64,000 nucleotides of DNA, taken from the NCBI RefSeq assembly GCF_001403635.1, contig NZ_LN879467.1:1-64000 (forward strand), given 5' to 3'. Of the stretch, positions 8,722 to 18,114 are shown one piece after another (the first letter of the stretch is position 1; each line of letters begins with the position of its first letter). A program made the translations under genes and the position numbers. The stretch is from Clostridium massiliamazoniense (GTDB lineage Bacteria; Bacillota; Clostridia; Clostridiales; Clostridiaceae). The notes beneath the pieces are model-generated. The model had not been told where the DNA came from, did not search any database, and saw only the letters and a list, made by a program, of their open reading frames with translations.

Positions 8722-9288
8722 CAAATTCCTCCTTGTAATTTTAAATATGTAACACACATTGAACCAGTATTAGTAAAATATATTTAAATTCATTTTTATT
8801 GAAAACGTATTCAGAAGATGGTAGACATAATAAATTTAATATTATCTATCAATGAATAGGGAAATCCCTATAAAGAATTTAAAGTGAAAATTATATTGAA
8901 ATTATAACTAGCACAATGTGTGCTGTAATAGTATTGTAACATAGAAATGAATAATTGACAAATTTCATTCATTTTATTAAAAAAATGAATTGATTTAATG
9001 CAATAAAACTTAAGAATTGTTAAGGATAATTTTAAGGGATAATTTAATACATATTATCTTAATATAGACTTCTTTGTTTAAGGTGGTATATCAGTAACTT
9101 CAATAGATTTCTAGGTGAATTTTAGAATGCAGGTGATAAGTGAATTATGGATAAGATATGGGGAAAAAGATGTAGGCAAAGTAAGAAAATTGTGAAGATA
9201 GTAATTAGGTGTTAAGAGTGAAGGGAATTATGTTATTATATATTTGATTTAGATAGAAAATATATAAGTTGTGGGAGTGAATGAATTA
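8722..9288. other. Intergenic region between divergent genes
   Basis: AT-rich and without an open frame of useful size. It contains a small inverted repeat TAGCACAATGTGTGCTG near 8921, which could be an operator, and must hold promoters for the two flanking divergent genes. A 22-codon basic frame at 9147-9215 is considered noise. Confidence 0.45.
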
Positions 9289-10218
9289 ATGAATTTTGTT
9301 GCTATAGATTTTGAAACAGCTAATGAGAAGAGGAGCAGTCCTTGTTCTATTGGAATGGTAGTAGTTAGAGATGGAAGAGTAATAGATAAAATATATCATT
9401 TAATAAAACCAAAGGAAATGAGATTTTTGCCTATTAACATAGGAATTCATGGAATAAGACCAAGAATGGTTGAAAATGCATTAGAGTTTGATAAAGTATG
9501 GGAAGAAATAAAAGAATATTTTAATAATAGTTTAATTATAGCCCATAATGCATCATTTGATATATCTGTTTTAAGAAGGACTTTGGAATTATATGAAATA
9601 GAAGCACCTTCATTTAACTATATATGTATAATGAAACTTGCTAAAAATTTTTATAGAGGTTTAGAAAACGCAAGACTTAATACTGTTAATGATTTTTTAG
9701 GTTTTGAATTTAATCATCACAATGCTTTAGCTGATGCAGAGGCATGTAGTAACATTTTACTTAATATATCAGAAGAATTAGGAGTTTTAGATATTAATGA
9801 AATATCTGAAAGTCTAGGCATATCAATTGGAACTGTAGATAGAAATAAATATAAAGCATCTAGTGTAAAAGGACGAGCTTTAATAAGTTCTAAAAAGGTA
9901 GCTGTTAACAATAAAAAAATGCTTTGTGAAGGGTTACATGGAGATATTTTTAAGGATGAAGTTGTTGTATTTACAGGAAGACTTTCAACGATGACTAGGG
10001 GAGAAGCTATGTCAGTAATAAGAAGACTTGGTGGAACTACTGGAAGTTCAGTTACAAAGAAAACAACTTGTCTTATAACTAATTCAAAGGATTTAGATGA
10101 TTTAATGTTTGGTGAAATGAGTACCAAGTTTAGAAGAGCAGTTTATCTAAAAGAACAAGGGCAAAATATTAAAATTTTAAATGAAAATGAATTTTTAAAC
10201 ATAATAAAAAATGAATAG
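9289..10218 (+). CDS. DnaQ-like 3'-5' exonuclease with C-terminal BRCT domain
   Basis: A 309-residue two-domain protein. The N-terminal half is a DEDDh exonuclease: Asp7 and Glu9 in IDFETA, Asp91 in AHNASFD, His144 and Asp149 in HHNALADAE. Residues about 222-305 form a BRCT domain of the NAD-ligase type (VVFTGRLSTMTRGEAMSVIRRLGG, SVTKKTTCLITNS). Likely role is nucleic-acid processing or repair. A GTG at 9271 is possible, but GGGAGTG at 9273-9279 is well spaced for the ATG at 9289. No operon partner. Confidence 0.9.
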   Translation: MNFVAIDFETANEKRSSPCSIGMVVVRDGRVIDKIYHLIKPKEMRFLPINIGIHGIRPRMVENALEFDKVWEEIKEYFNNSLIIAHNASFDISVLRRTLELYEIEAPSFNYICIMKLAKNFYRGLENARLNTVNDFLGFEFNHHNALADAEACSNILLNISEELGVLDINEISESLGISIGTVDRNKYKASSVKGRALISSKKVAVNNKKMLCEGLHGDIFKDEVVVFTGRLSTMTRGEAMSVIRRLGGTTGSSVTKKTTCLITNSKDLDDLMFGEMSTKFRRAVYLKEQGQNIKILNENEFLNIIKNE

Positions 10219-10520
10219 ATTTAAGGCAAATATAAGGGTGAAAAAAGAATTAAATACATTTAAAGAAATATAAACATAATTATGTAAATAAAAGACAAAT
10301 AAAAATACAAACAGATTTGTAAATAAAATAACAAATAAAAGTACAAATAAAAATACAAGCAAAAATAATAATAAAATTTAGGAATTAAGAATCAGTTTGT
10401 TAAATTGATATTACTCTATGAAATCTACCTTAAATTCTTTAAATAAAATAAAATAATAAAATAAACATAGATAAATATCTATATTTATGATATTATTAGT
10501 TTAAAAAGCAAGGGGGAATT
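10219..10520. other. Low-complexity A-rich intergenic region
   Basis: Contains many imperfect repeats of the AAATAAAAATACAA kind between about 10260 and 10380. No gene, no hairpin terminator and no mobile element seen. Confidence 0.5.
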
Positions 10521-11855
10521 ATGAGTGAAATAGATTTAACAAAAGGAAATGTTTTTAATGTACTAACAAGATTATCAATACCCATAATGGGAAGTTCATT
10601 ATTACAATTTGCGTATGGATTAATAGATATGCTATGGGTAGGGAATCTTGGAAGTAATGCAATAACTGTTGTAGGATCATCTAGCTTTTTTATAGGTTTA
10701 GGATACTCAATTAATGCTATTGTAGTTATAGGAACAGGAATAAAGGTTGCACATTCTATAGGTGAAAGAAATGAGACAAATACAAAAGAATATATAAATA
10801 TGGGACTTATATTAAATTTAGTAATTGGAATAATATACATGCTAATTTTATTTGCTTTTGGAAAGAGTTTCATAGGTTTTCTTGGATTGGGGAATGAAAG
10901 TGTTATAAAGGATTCTTATATATATCTTGCTATAAGTGCTCCTATGTTATTTTTTTCATTTTTCAATACTTTGTATATAAGGATATTAAATAGTTTTGGG
11001 GATAATAAAACTTCTTTGAAAATAAGTGCTATAGGTATTTTGTTAAATATAATCTTAGACCCTATCTTAATATACTCATTAAAATTTGGAGTATTAGGGG
11101 CTTCTGTAGCAACCTTAATATCTAATTTTATAATATTTTTATTATTTAATATTAAAGCTTGGAATATAGTTAAATTTAATTATGAAAATGGAATCAAATA
11201 TAAAAAGGGGGTTGAAATAATTAAATTAGGATTTCCTATGGCTCTTCAAAGAATAATATTTACTTTAGTGAATATAACCATTGCAAAGATTATTGCTATT
11301 TTTGGAGATAATGCCATTGCAGCACAAAAAATAGGATTGCAAATAGAGTCAATAACTTACATGGTTATTGGAGGATTAAATGGTGCAATATCTAGCTTTA
11401 CAGGGCAAAATTTTGGAGCTAAAAAATATAAACGTGTTAATGAAGGGTATATAACTGCATTGAAAATAGGTGTTATATATTCATTTATGACAACAATGTT
11501 ATTTATTCTATTCTCTAGTTTTTTAGCAGAGATATTTGTGAAAAATACTGAAACAGTAAATATGGCGAGTAATTATTTAAAAATACTTGGTGTGTCTCAA
11601 GTATTCAGTATGATAGAAATGGTATCTAATGGCGTATTTACTGGTATAGGAAGGCCAAGTATTCCATCTATAATAAGTATAGTTTTTACTATATTAAGGA
11701 TTCCTATAGCAATGATATTAATAAAGCCCTTTGGATTAAATGGAATATGGATGAGTTTTACAATAAGCAGTATTTTGAAAGGGATTACGGCTTCATTGAT
11801 TTATAAATATAAAACATATAAAAGCTTAAAAATGCTAGAAATTAGATGTGTATAA
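10521..11855 (+). CDS. MATE-family efflux transporter
   Basis: A 444-residue membrane protein with 12 predicted spans in two homologous halves. The motifs IPIMGSSLLQFAYGLIDMLWVGNLG near the N-terminus, GIKVAHSIGERN, and in the second half NGAISSFTGQNFGAKKYKR are characteristic of multidrug and toxin extrusion antiporters (DinF/NorM-like), which expel cationic compounds using Na+ or H+. Length is normal. The start has AAGGGGGAATT 6 nt upstream. Single gene. Confidence 0.92.
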   Translation: MSEIDLTKGNVFNVLTRLSIPIMGSSLLQFAYGLIDMLWVGNLGSNAITVVGSSSFFIGLGYSINAIVVIGTGIKVAHSIGERNETNTKEYINMGLILNLVIGIIYMLILFAFGKSFIGFLGLGNESVIKDSYIYLAISAPMLFFSFFNTLYIRILNSFGDNKTSLKISAIGILLNIILDPILIYSLKFGVLGASVATLISNFIIFLLFNIKAWNIVKFNYENGIKYKKGVEIIKLGFPMALQRIIFTLVNITIAKIIAIFGDNAIAAQKIGLQIESITYMVIGGLNGAISSFTGQNFGAKKYKRVNEGYITALKIGVIYSFMTTMLFILFSSFLAEIFVKNTETVNMASNYLKILGVSQVFSMIEMVSNGVFTGIGRPSIPSIISIVFTILRIPIAMILIKPFGLNGIWMSFTISSILKGITASLIYKYKTYKSLKMLEIRCV

Positions 11856-11873
11856 ACTAAATTTTAGTGCTTC

Positions 11874-11948
11874 TTATTTAGAGTTATATGTTTGTTTACC
11901 TTAGACTTATAGAAGGGAGGAGTATTACAGCCTCTAGTTATGAGATAA
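11874..11948. repeat. R2 repeat, internally deleted copy
   Basis: A 75-bp copy of the R2 family, reading TTATTTAG at one end and AGCCTCTAGTTATGAGATAA at the other, with GGAGTATTACAGCCTCTAG matching the inverted sequence at 59702-59720. Confidence 0.65.
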
Positions 11949-11949
11949 A

Positions 11950-11998
11950 AAAGAAGTACTTCAAAGAAGAAGAAAATCTACTTTGAAGTACTCTTATT
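11950..11998. terminator. Terminator of the fru operon
   Basis: AGTACTTCAAAG (11955-11966) pairs perfectly with CTTTGAAGTACT (11981-11992). It lies directly after the minus-strand fruA stop and may also serve the MATE gene. Confidence 0.85.
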
Positions 11999-11999
11999 A

Positions 12000-13864
12000 T
12001 TAAGCCTCTTGAGGGGCTTTTTTTAATATTCCAATTAATATTCCTGAAGTTATAGATCCAGCAATTATTGCAAGGATATATAATAAAGGGTTTCCCATTA
12101 CAACAGGTATTACAAAAAGTCCACCATGAGGTGCTGGTAATTGAATATTTGCAAGCATTGTAAGAGCTCCAGTTAGGGCAGCACCAATTGCGCAAGATGG
12201 GATTATTCTTAATGGGTCAGCTGCAGCAAATGGAATAGCTCCTTCTGTTATAAAGCAAGCACCCATTATATAGTTTGTGAAACCAGCTTTTCTTTCATCA
12301 GCTGTAAATTTATTTTTAAAGAATGTAGTTGCTATGGCAGTTCCTAATGGAGGAACCATTCCACCAGCCATTATAGCAGCCATAGGATAGTAATTTCCAG
12401 TACTTACAAGAGCTATTCCAAAGGCATAAGCAGCTTTATTTAAAGGACCACCCATATCTATAGACATCATTGCTCCTAAAACTAGACCAAGTAAAACTTT
12501 ATTTCCAGTTCCTAAAGCATTAAGCCAGTGAGCCATTCCATTATTTAAAGCACCTACAGGTCCAACTACAACTAAATACATTACAACACCAGTTATTAAG
12601 ATACCGAACAAAGGATAAAGTAATACTGGTTTGATTCCATCTAAAGCTTCTGGTAAGATTGCAAATAATTTTTTTAATAAAATAACGCTATATCCACCAA
12701 GGAAACCAGCTATTAATCCACCAAGGAAACCAGCACCACTATTAGCAGCAATAAAACCACCTACCATAGCAGGAGCAAAACCAGGTCTATCAGCAATACT
12801 CATTCCAATAAATCCAGCAAGAACAGGTATCATTAATTCAAATGCATTTTTACCACCAATTGTATTTAGTAAAGCAGCAAATTGATTATATTGTGAACTA
12901 GATGGGTCAGCAGAATGAATACCAAACATAAATGATATAGCTATTAAAATTCCACCACCTACTACAAAAGGAAGCATGTTTGAAACACCACTCATTAAGT
13001 GCTTATAAAAACCAGTTCTTTCACTTTTCCCGGAAGGAGTAGAAGAAGTATTTTTATTTGAATATACTGGAGCTTTTCCAGAAAGACTTTCTTCTATTAG
13101 TTCCTTTGGTCTTTTCATAGCTTGTACAACTGGAACAATAACAACTCTTTTGCCATCAAATCTAGCCATTTCAACTTGTTTATCAGCAGCTACTATAATA
13201 CCATCAGCATTTTGATGTCTTCATCTGTAAGTTTATTTTTTACCCCTGTTGAACCATTGGTTTCAACTTTTATATCATAGTTGAGTTCTTTAGCAGTTTT
13301 CTTTAAGCTGTCGGCAGCCATATAGGTATGTGCAATACCAGTTGGGCAAGCTGTAACAGCTAAAATATATTTTCTGTTATCATTAGGAGTAGTTTCTTCT
13401 TCCTCTTCATCATCTTCAAATTTATCAATTAAGTCTAGAACTTCTGATGGAGTTTTAACTGACAAAAGGCCATTTTTAAACTCAGGATTCATAAGAAGTA
13501 CTGAAAGCTTAGATAGAGTTTCTAAATGATCAGCATTGGCACTTTCACCAGCAGCTATCATAAACACTATATGCACAGGTTCTCCATCTAGAGAATCATA
13601 ATCAACACCATTTTTTACAATGCCAAGAGCTAGAGAAGGTTCCTTAACAGCAGAAGTTTTACCGTGAGGAATAGCAATCCCTTCACCAATACCGGTGGAG
13701 CTAAGACTTTCTCTTCTTAAAATTTCTTTTTTATATTCTTCCTTATTATTTAATTTACCCGCAAAGTCTAAAAGCTCAACTAGTTGGTCTATGACATCAT
13801 TTTTATTTTCAACTTTTAAATCTAAGTTTATTGTTGCCTTACATAATAAATTTGATATTTTCAT
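12000..13864 (-). pseudogene. fruA: PTS fructose transporter FruA (IIABC), frameshifted in IIB
   Basis: Encodes a fructose phosphotransferase permease in two frames. Frame one (13864 to 13193) holds IIA, with phospho-His67 in AIPHGK, and the first part of IIB, with phospho-Cys173 in TACPTGIAHTY. It then stops at DIKMLMVL. Frame two (reading on to 12000) continues NADGIIVAADKQVEMARFDGKR and the whole membrane IIC domain. One extra A in the AAAA run at 13210-13213 (complement) restores DIKNADGIIVAADKQ and a full protein of about 620 residues. No ribosome site precedes the downstream ATG at 13169. So the gene is broken, phase-variable or affected by a base-calling error. It is the last gene of fruR-fruK-fruA. 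Confidence 0.88.
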
Positions 13865-13877
13865 TATTTAGCCCCCC

Positions 13878-14789
13878 TTAAATTTCTTTTATAGTTATTT
13901 CAGAAAGAAGATTTATAGCATCATTTTTGGTACATAAATCTGTTGAAAATGCACTAGCACTTCCTGTTGCAATACCCATTTTAAAGGCATTTACTATGTT
14001 TTTATCTTTTATATATTCTGAGAGGAAACCAGCAACTAAAGAATCACCAGCACCTACTGAGTTTTTAACAATACCTTTAGGTGCATTACCTTTAAAAACT
14101 TTATTTTCTGTAATTAAAACAGCTCCATTACCTCCTAAGGATATAATTACATTTTCAGCACCCATATGAACTAATTTCTTACCATAATATATTAATTCAT
14201 CACTATTAGAAATTTCTACATTGAATATTTCTTCGATTTCATGATTATTTGGTTTAATTAAAAATGGTTTTAGTTTTATTGCATCTAGTAAAGGTTTACC
14301 TGAGGTATCAACTATAACTTTAACTCCTTTTAGCTTTAATTGTTTTTGTATTTTAAGATATAAATCACTAGGAAGAGAATTTTGAATACTTCCAGCTAAA
14401 ACTAAAATATCTTCTGAATTTAGATCATCTAATTTGTCAAAAAGCTTATTTAAATCATCATTACTTACTTCAGGCCCAGAACCATTTAATTCTGTTTCTT
14501 TTGAAGATTTTATTTTTACATTTATTCTACTATCTCCAGAAACTTTAATAAAATCTGTTTTTACCCCTGTAGATTTTAAAAAGTTATCTATAAATTCCCC
14601 AGTAAATCCACCAATAAAACCAAGACATATGCTATCTTTATGAAAATTTTTTAATACTCGAGAGACATTTATTCCTTTCCCTCCAGGAAACTTATTGTCT
14701 GAGATTCCTCTATTGACTTTTCCAAGTGTAAAATCATCTACATTTACTAAATAATCTATAGATGGATTTAATGTTAATGTGTATATCAT
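13878..14789 (-). CDS. fruK: 1-phosphofructokinase FruK
   Basis: A 303-residue PfkB-family sugar kinase that converts fructose-1-phosphate, the product of the FruA PTS, to fructose-1,6-bisphosphate. Substrate motifs GGKGINVSRVL (about 36-46) and the catalytic-anion hole GAGDSLVAGF (about 246-255, Asp base) are intact. The start overlaps the end region of fruR (2 bp gap), with GGTGG as ribosome site. fruA follows after 13 bp. Neighbours identify it as fruK rather than tagatose-6-phosphate kinase. Confidence 0.93.
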   Translation of the reverse strand: MIYTLTLNPSIDYLVNVDDFTLGKVNRGISDNKFPGGKGINVSRVLKNFHKDSICLGFIGGFTGEFIDNFLKSTGVKTDFIKVSGDSRINVKIKSSKETELNGSGPEVSNDDLNKLFDKLDDLNSEDILVLAGSIQNSLPSDLYLKIQKQLKLKGVKVIVDTSGKPLLDAIKLKPFLIKPNNHEIEEIFNVEISNSDELIYYGKKLVHMGAENVIISLGGNGAVLITENKVFKGNAPKGIVKNSVGAGDSLVAGFLSEYIKDKNIVNAFKMGIATGSASAFSTDLCTKNDAINLLSEITIKEI

Positions 14790-14791
14790 AG

Positions 14792-15538
14792 CTAATCTAC
14801 CACCTTTACATCAGTTAAATTCTTAAATTTATTTATTTTTTCATTTGAGGTACTTACTAAAGTGCATTGGTTTATATCAGCAAATTTTACAAAAGATATA
14901 GTATCGATTTTGGTACTATCGCATAGAATGAAAGATTCTTTAGATAGTTTTATAGCAGTTTCTTTTATAGAAGCTTCTTCTATATCTGGAGTAGTGAATC
15001 CAAGTTCAGGGTGCACACCATTAGTACCTAAAAAAGCTTTATCAAATCTAAATTTATTTAAAAACTTTATAGCTTCTGACCCTAAAACTACTCTAGTAGA
15101 TTGCTTTAAATTACCCCCAACCATAAAACACTTTATATTATTATCAAGAAGAGCATTTATATGATGTATTCCATTAGTAACAACTAATATATCTTTTTTT
15201 GTACTTAAAAATTCTATAAGACTATAAGTTGTTGTTCCGCCATCTAAATAGATACAATCTCCATCTTCAATTAAATTACTAGCAAAAAGTGCTATGGATT
15301 TCTTTTCATTTATATTTAAAGAAGATTTTTCATTATAAGATGCTTCAATAGAATTACGTGAAAGTGATTTTGCACCTCCATGAACTCTTTTAAGTTTATT
15401 TTCTATTTCTAAGGACTTTAAATCTCTTCTAATAGTAGATTCGGAACTATTAGTAGATTCTAATATTTCTTTTAAACTAACAAAACTTTTTTTATTTAAC
15501 AAAGATAAGATTATTTCATGTCTTTTTTCTGTGAGCAT
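14792..15538 (-). CDS. fruR: DeoR-family fructose operon regulator FruR
   Basis: A 248-residue repressor. Residues 1-57 form the DeoR helix-turn-helix (SLKEILESTNSSESTIRRDLKSLE, then VHGGAKSL). The C-terminal domain has the sugar-phosphate-binding pattern DGGTTTYSLIEFL and FLGTNGVHPELGFTTPD. It is expected to sense fructose-1-phosphate and control its own operon. First gene of fruRKA; start supported by TAGGAGATAATATT. A phased repeat operator lies immediately upstream. Confidence 0.92.
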   Translation of the reverse strand: MLTEKRHEIILSLLNKKSFVSLKEILESTNSSESTIRRDLKSLEIENKLKRVHGGAKSLSRNSIEASYNEKSSLNINEKKSIALFASNLIEDGDCIYLDGGTTTYSLIEFLSTKKDILVVTNGIHHINALLDNNIKCFMVGGNLKQSTRVVLGSEAIKFLNKFRFDKAFLGTNGVHPELGFTTPDIEEASIKETAIKLSKESFILCDSTKIDTISFVKFADINQCTLVSTSNEKINKFKNLTDVKVVD

Positions 15539-15625
15539 AATATTATCTCCTATTCAAAATATTTATAATGTTTAAAATTTACCTTTGAATCAAGTAAAAG
15601 TTCAAAAGTAATTGTTTACAATACT

Positions 15626-15654
15626 ATTATAAAATAAATAAATATAAAAATCAA
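15626..15654 (-). promoter_or_regulatory. Promoter of fruRKA
   Basis: On the minus strand TTGATT (15654-15649), 17 bp, TATAAT (15631-15626). The -35 element abuts and partly overlaps the phased repeats. Confidence 0.7.
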
Positions 15655-15700
15655 CCAAAAACTTTCAAAAACAATCAAAATAAATCAAAATCGTTCAGGA
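15652..15700 (-). promoter_or_regulatory. Phased FruR operator repeats
   Basis: On the plus strand the unit (T/C)CAAAA or its start recurs with C at 15656, 15666, 15676, 15686 and 15696, exactly one helical turn apart; the last unit is shortened to TCAGG. DeoR-family operators are typically tandem repeats with about 10-bp spacing. The A-tracts in phase should also bend the DNA. Confidence 0.65.
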
Positions 15701-15718
15701 TGTTTTTTTAAACTAAGA

Positions 15719-15776
15719 AAAAACCTAAAATTAAGATTTCCATTCACTAGAAACTCATTAATTTTAGGTTTTTATT
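15719..15776 (-). terminator. Terminator of the DUF4352-like gene
   Basis: Arms AAAAACCTAAAATTA and TAATTTTAGGTTTTT enclose about 25 nt. It lies 5 bp past the stop at 15781. Confidence 0.85.
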
Positions 15777-15780
15777 TGTA

Positions 15781-16335
15781 TTAACTTTCTATTTTATAAT
15801 CAATTTGTTTATTATCTATGTTTATGTATAGATCTCCTGATTTTATAGGTCCTTCGGTTTCAAAAACAATAGGAATTGAATAATTTACATTTGGTTTAAG
15901 AACACCACCTTTGGAAAATGCATCTAAGTAATCAGTTAAATTTGCTTCAGATATTTCCATTGTAGTAGGGTCATCAACATTATATGTTTTCCCATTAGAA
16001 GATAATGTAAATGTATTTTTTTCTAAATCTAAGGATGGGATATTTTCTTTAGATGTATTTTTTGCTGATATATATGCAACAAAGAAATTATTATCTGTGC
16101 TAGTTTTACTTAAGGTAGTTTTACCCAAAGTTTGAGTGTTTTTAATCTTCTTTACAGTAATATTATAGGATCCAATGGTTGCAGAATCACCTACTGTAGA
16201 CGTATTGTCAATAGTGGCAGTAGAATGTTTAACAAAATAGTATGATACTGCTCCTATAATAATTATAGCTATAATTATTATAGCACCTATGAGCTTACCT
16301 TTTTTTATGGATCTTTTTTCATTAAGTTCTGTCAT
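15781..16335 (-). CDS. Membrane-anchored DUF4352-like protein
   Basis: 184 residues: a basic N-terminus, one very hydrophobic helix (about 15-34, GAIIIIAIIIIGAVSYYFV), then an extracellular beta-rich domain. The pattern FVAYISAKNTSKENIPSLDLEKNTFTLSSNGKTYNVD resembles the immunoglobulin-like DUF4352/telokin-like fold found in many Firmicute surface proteins of unknown role. No lipobox, so it is held by the helix. The start has a CGGAGGAAAAATA ribosome site. Single gene with its own terminator. Confidence 0.72.
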   Translation of the reverse strand: MTELNEKRSIKKGKLIGAIIIIAIIIIGAVSYYFVKHSTATIDNTSTVGDSATIGSYNITVKKIKNTQTLGKTTLSKTSTDNNFFVAYISAKNTSKENIPSLDLEKNTFTLSSNGKTYNVDDPTTMEISEANLTDYLDAFSKGGVLKPNVNYSIPIVFETEGPIKSGDLYINIDNKQIDYKIES

Positions 16336-16609
16336 TATTTTTCCTCCGTTTGTGAAATGAAAGTTTTAGTATCATTGAATTGTTTATGGTATTATCTAAA
16401 AGCATACTAATATGTTTTTAAGTTTATTTACTTTTTAGATAAATGTTATATAATTCTTTTGCATAAAAATTATATCACAGCATTAAGCGAATTTTAAGAC
16501 CATATAGGCTTAAAAAGAGAAAAATAATATTAAAAAAGAAAAGATAATATAGTAAAGTATAAAATAGTAATAAAGAATCATTAAAAATAATTAATAAAGG
16601 TGGATAAAA

Positions 16610-17347
16610 ATGAAAAATTTTAAAATAGAAGTACAATATGATGGATCAAGGTATAAGGGATGGCAAATTCAAAAAGGAAATACATCTACTATACAAGGAA
16701 AGATAACAGATGTGTTATGTAAAATGGAAAACGAAGAAATAAAGTTAATTGGTTGTGGAAGAACAGATGCTGGTGTACATGCAGAAAGTTATATAGCTAA
16801 CTTTAATAGTAATACAAGGAAAACTCCAGAACAAATATTAGAATATTTAGAAGACTATTTACCAGAAGATATTGTTATAAAATCAATAAAAGAAGCTAGT
16901 GAGAGATTTCATGCTAGATATAATATAGTTTCAAAAACTTATATTTATAGAATAGATAATAATAAATATAGAAATGTTTTTGCAAGAAGGTATGCAACTT
17001 ATATTAAAGAGGATTTAGATTTAGATGCTATGAAGGAAGCAGCTAAAATTTTAGTTGGTACACACGATTTTAAGAGTTTTACTACAATGAAAAGTAAGGA
17101 TAAATCTACGGTAAGAACTATAAATTACATAAATATAAGTAAAAAAGATGGAATTATAGAAGTAGAATTCAATGGTAATGGCTTCCTTCAAAATATGGTT
17201 AGAATAATAATGGGAACTTTAATAGAAGTAGCCATAGGAGAAAGAAAGGCAGTTGATGTAGAAAAAATTCTTGAAGCAAAAGAAAGAGCAAAAGCTGGTC
17301 ATACTGCCTATGCCCATGGCTTAACAATGAAGGGGGTGCAATATTAA
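16610..17347 (+). CDS. truA: tRNA pseudouridine(38-40) synthase TruA
   Basis: A 245-residue cytoplasmic enzyme that isomerises uridines 38-40 in the tRNA anticodon arm. The catalytic Asp53 lies in GCGRTDAGVHA; YDGSRYKGWQ at 10-19 and the C-terminal FNGNGFLQNMVRIIMGTL are also canonical. Length is the family norm. Ribosome site AAAGGTGG. Single gene, closed by a hairpin terminator. Confidence 0.96.
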   Translation: MKNFKIEVQYDGSRYKGWQIQKGNTSTIQGKITDVLCKMENEEIKLIGCGRTDAGVHAESYIANFNSNTRKTPEQILEYLEDYLPEDIVIKSIKEASERFHARYNIVSKTYIYRIDNNKYRNVFARRYATYIKEDLDLDAMKEAAKILVGTHDFKSFTTMKSKDKSTVRTINYINISKKDGIIEVEFNGNGFLQNMVRIIMGTLIEVAIGERKAVDVEKILEAKERAKAGHTAYAHGLTMKGVQY

Positions 17348-17365
17348 TATTGTAATTCGCAAAAA

Positions 17366-17425
17366 ATAGGGGTTATTTTAAAGTGAAGTTTTTGCTTTAG
17401 TTTAAGATAATCCTTATTTATGTTT
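17366..17425 (+). terminator. Terminator after truA
   Basis: TAGGGGTTATTTTAAA and TTTAAGATAATCCTTA pair with few mismatches; T-rich flank. Confidence 0.65.
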
Positions 17426-17534
17426 AAGAATTTCCTTTATTTTAATAAATAAGTTTAATTTTATTTTTAAGTAATGGTTATAGAGTTTTATTATTAGAAT
17501 AAATATAAGATATAGCAATTTATATTGGTGAAAT

Positions 17535-18017
17535 ATGAATTTTGAAGAATTTTTTAATTTCTATGCTGGAAATTTTATTAATAATAATAGAACTAATACA
17601 GATAATAGTGATAATAGTTATGACGGTGTAGGGGGATTTGGATGTAATGATATGCCAGGAGGATTTCAAGATTTAGACCCTAATTTTTTTGTAACACTAA
17701 GTTCCTTAGTTGGTCTTATATCAGCTCAAAATTTACCTTTTAACCTTCAAAATGCAATAGGAAATTGGTTTGAATTACTCGGTCAAGTTATGTTGACTTA
17801 TAATGCTCAACAACAATATTTTCAAAATGGTCCAGGGCATTATTATGATGTTAGAAATAAAAACATAGGTAATGCTACTTGTCCAAGCACTTCAGGGCAA
17901 TCAAGTACCTCTGGGCAATCAAGTACTTCAAATACTTGCAATTGTGAGAAGGAAATAGAAAAGTTAAAAAAAGAAATAAAAAGGTTATCTGAGAAAATAG
18001 ATAGGCTACAAAAATAA
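17535..18017 (+). CDS. Hypothetical protein, tandem paralogue 1
   Basis: 160 residues, family not recognised. The core GGFQDLDPNFFVTLSSLVGLISAQNLPFNLQNAIGNWFELLGQVMLTYNAQQQYFQNGPGHYYDVRNKNIGN-like block (about 41-112) is strongly shared with the next gene. The N-terminus is Asn-rich and variable; after the core comes a short Ser-Thr-Gly-Gln repeat (STSGQS twice, residues about 117-128), then CNC and a C-terminal coiled coil (CEKEIEKLKKEIKRLSEKIDRL). No signal peptide or membrane span. The architecture suggests a self-assembling structural or oligomeric protein, but this is inference only. Confidence 0.7.
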   Translation: MNFEEFFNFYAGNFINNNRTNTDNSDNSYDGVGGFGCNDMPGGFQDLDPNFFVTLSSLVGLISAQNLPFNLQNAIGNWFELLGQVMLTYNAQQQYFQNGPGHYYDVRNKNIGNATCPSTSGQSSTSGQSSTSNTCNCEKEIEKLKKEIKRLSEKIDRLQK

Positions 18018-18114
18018 AAAGATATATTTATCATGTAAAATATAAAAAACTAGAAGGAATAGCTATTAAATTGAAGAATAAATATAAAGTGAAGTAATTT
18101 TATGTGAGGATTCT

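Noticed and set aside
9078-9100. AAGGTGGTATATCAG, resembling part of a T-box leader
   Set aside because: The T-box consensus GGGTGGTACCGCG is not met, no specifier domain or terminator is present and the downstream gene is an exonuclease.
9147-9215. 22-codon basic frame (MDKIWGKRCRQSKK...)
   Set aside because: Too short, weak ribosome site and no context; treated as noise.
10260-10390. Repetitive A-rich sequence that could suggest a CRISPR-like or satellite array
   Set aside because: Units vary in length and sequence and there are no spacers of constant size; simple low-complexity DNA.
13140-13220. Programmed frameshifting in fruA instead of mutation
   Set aside because: Only a short A run is present, with no shifty X-XXY-YYZ heptamer, no stimulatory stem and no Shine-Dalgarno-like element nearby; the family does not use recoding.
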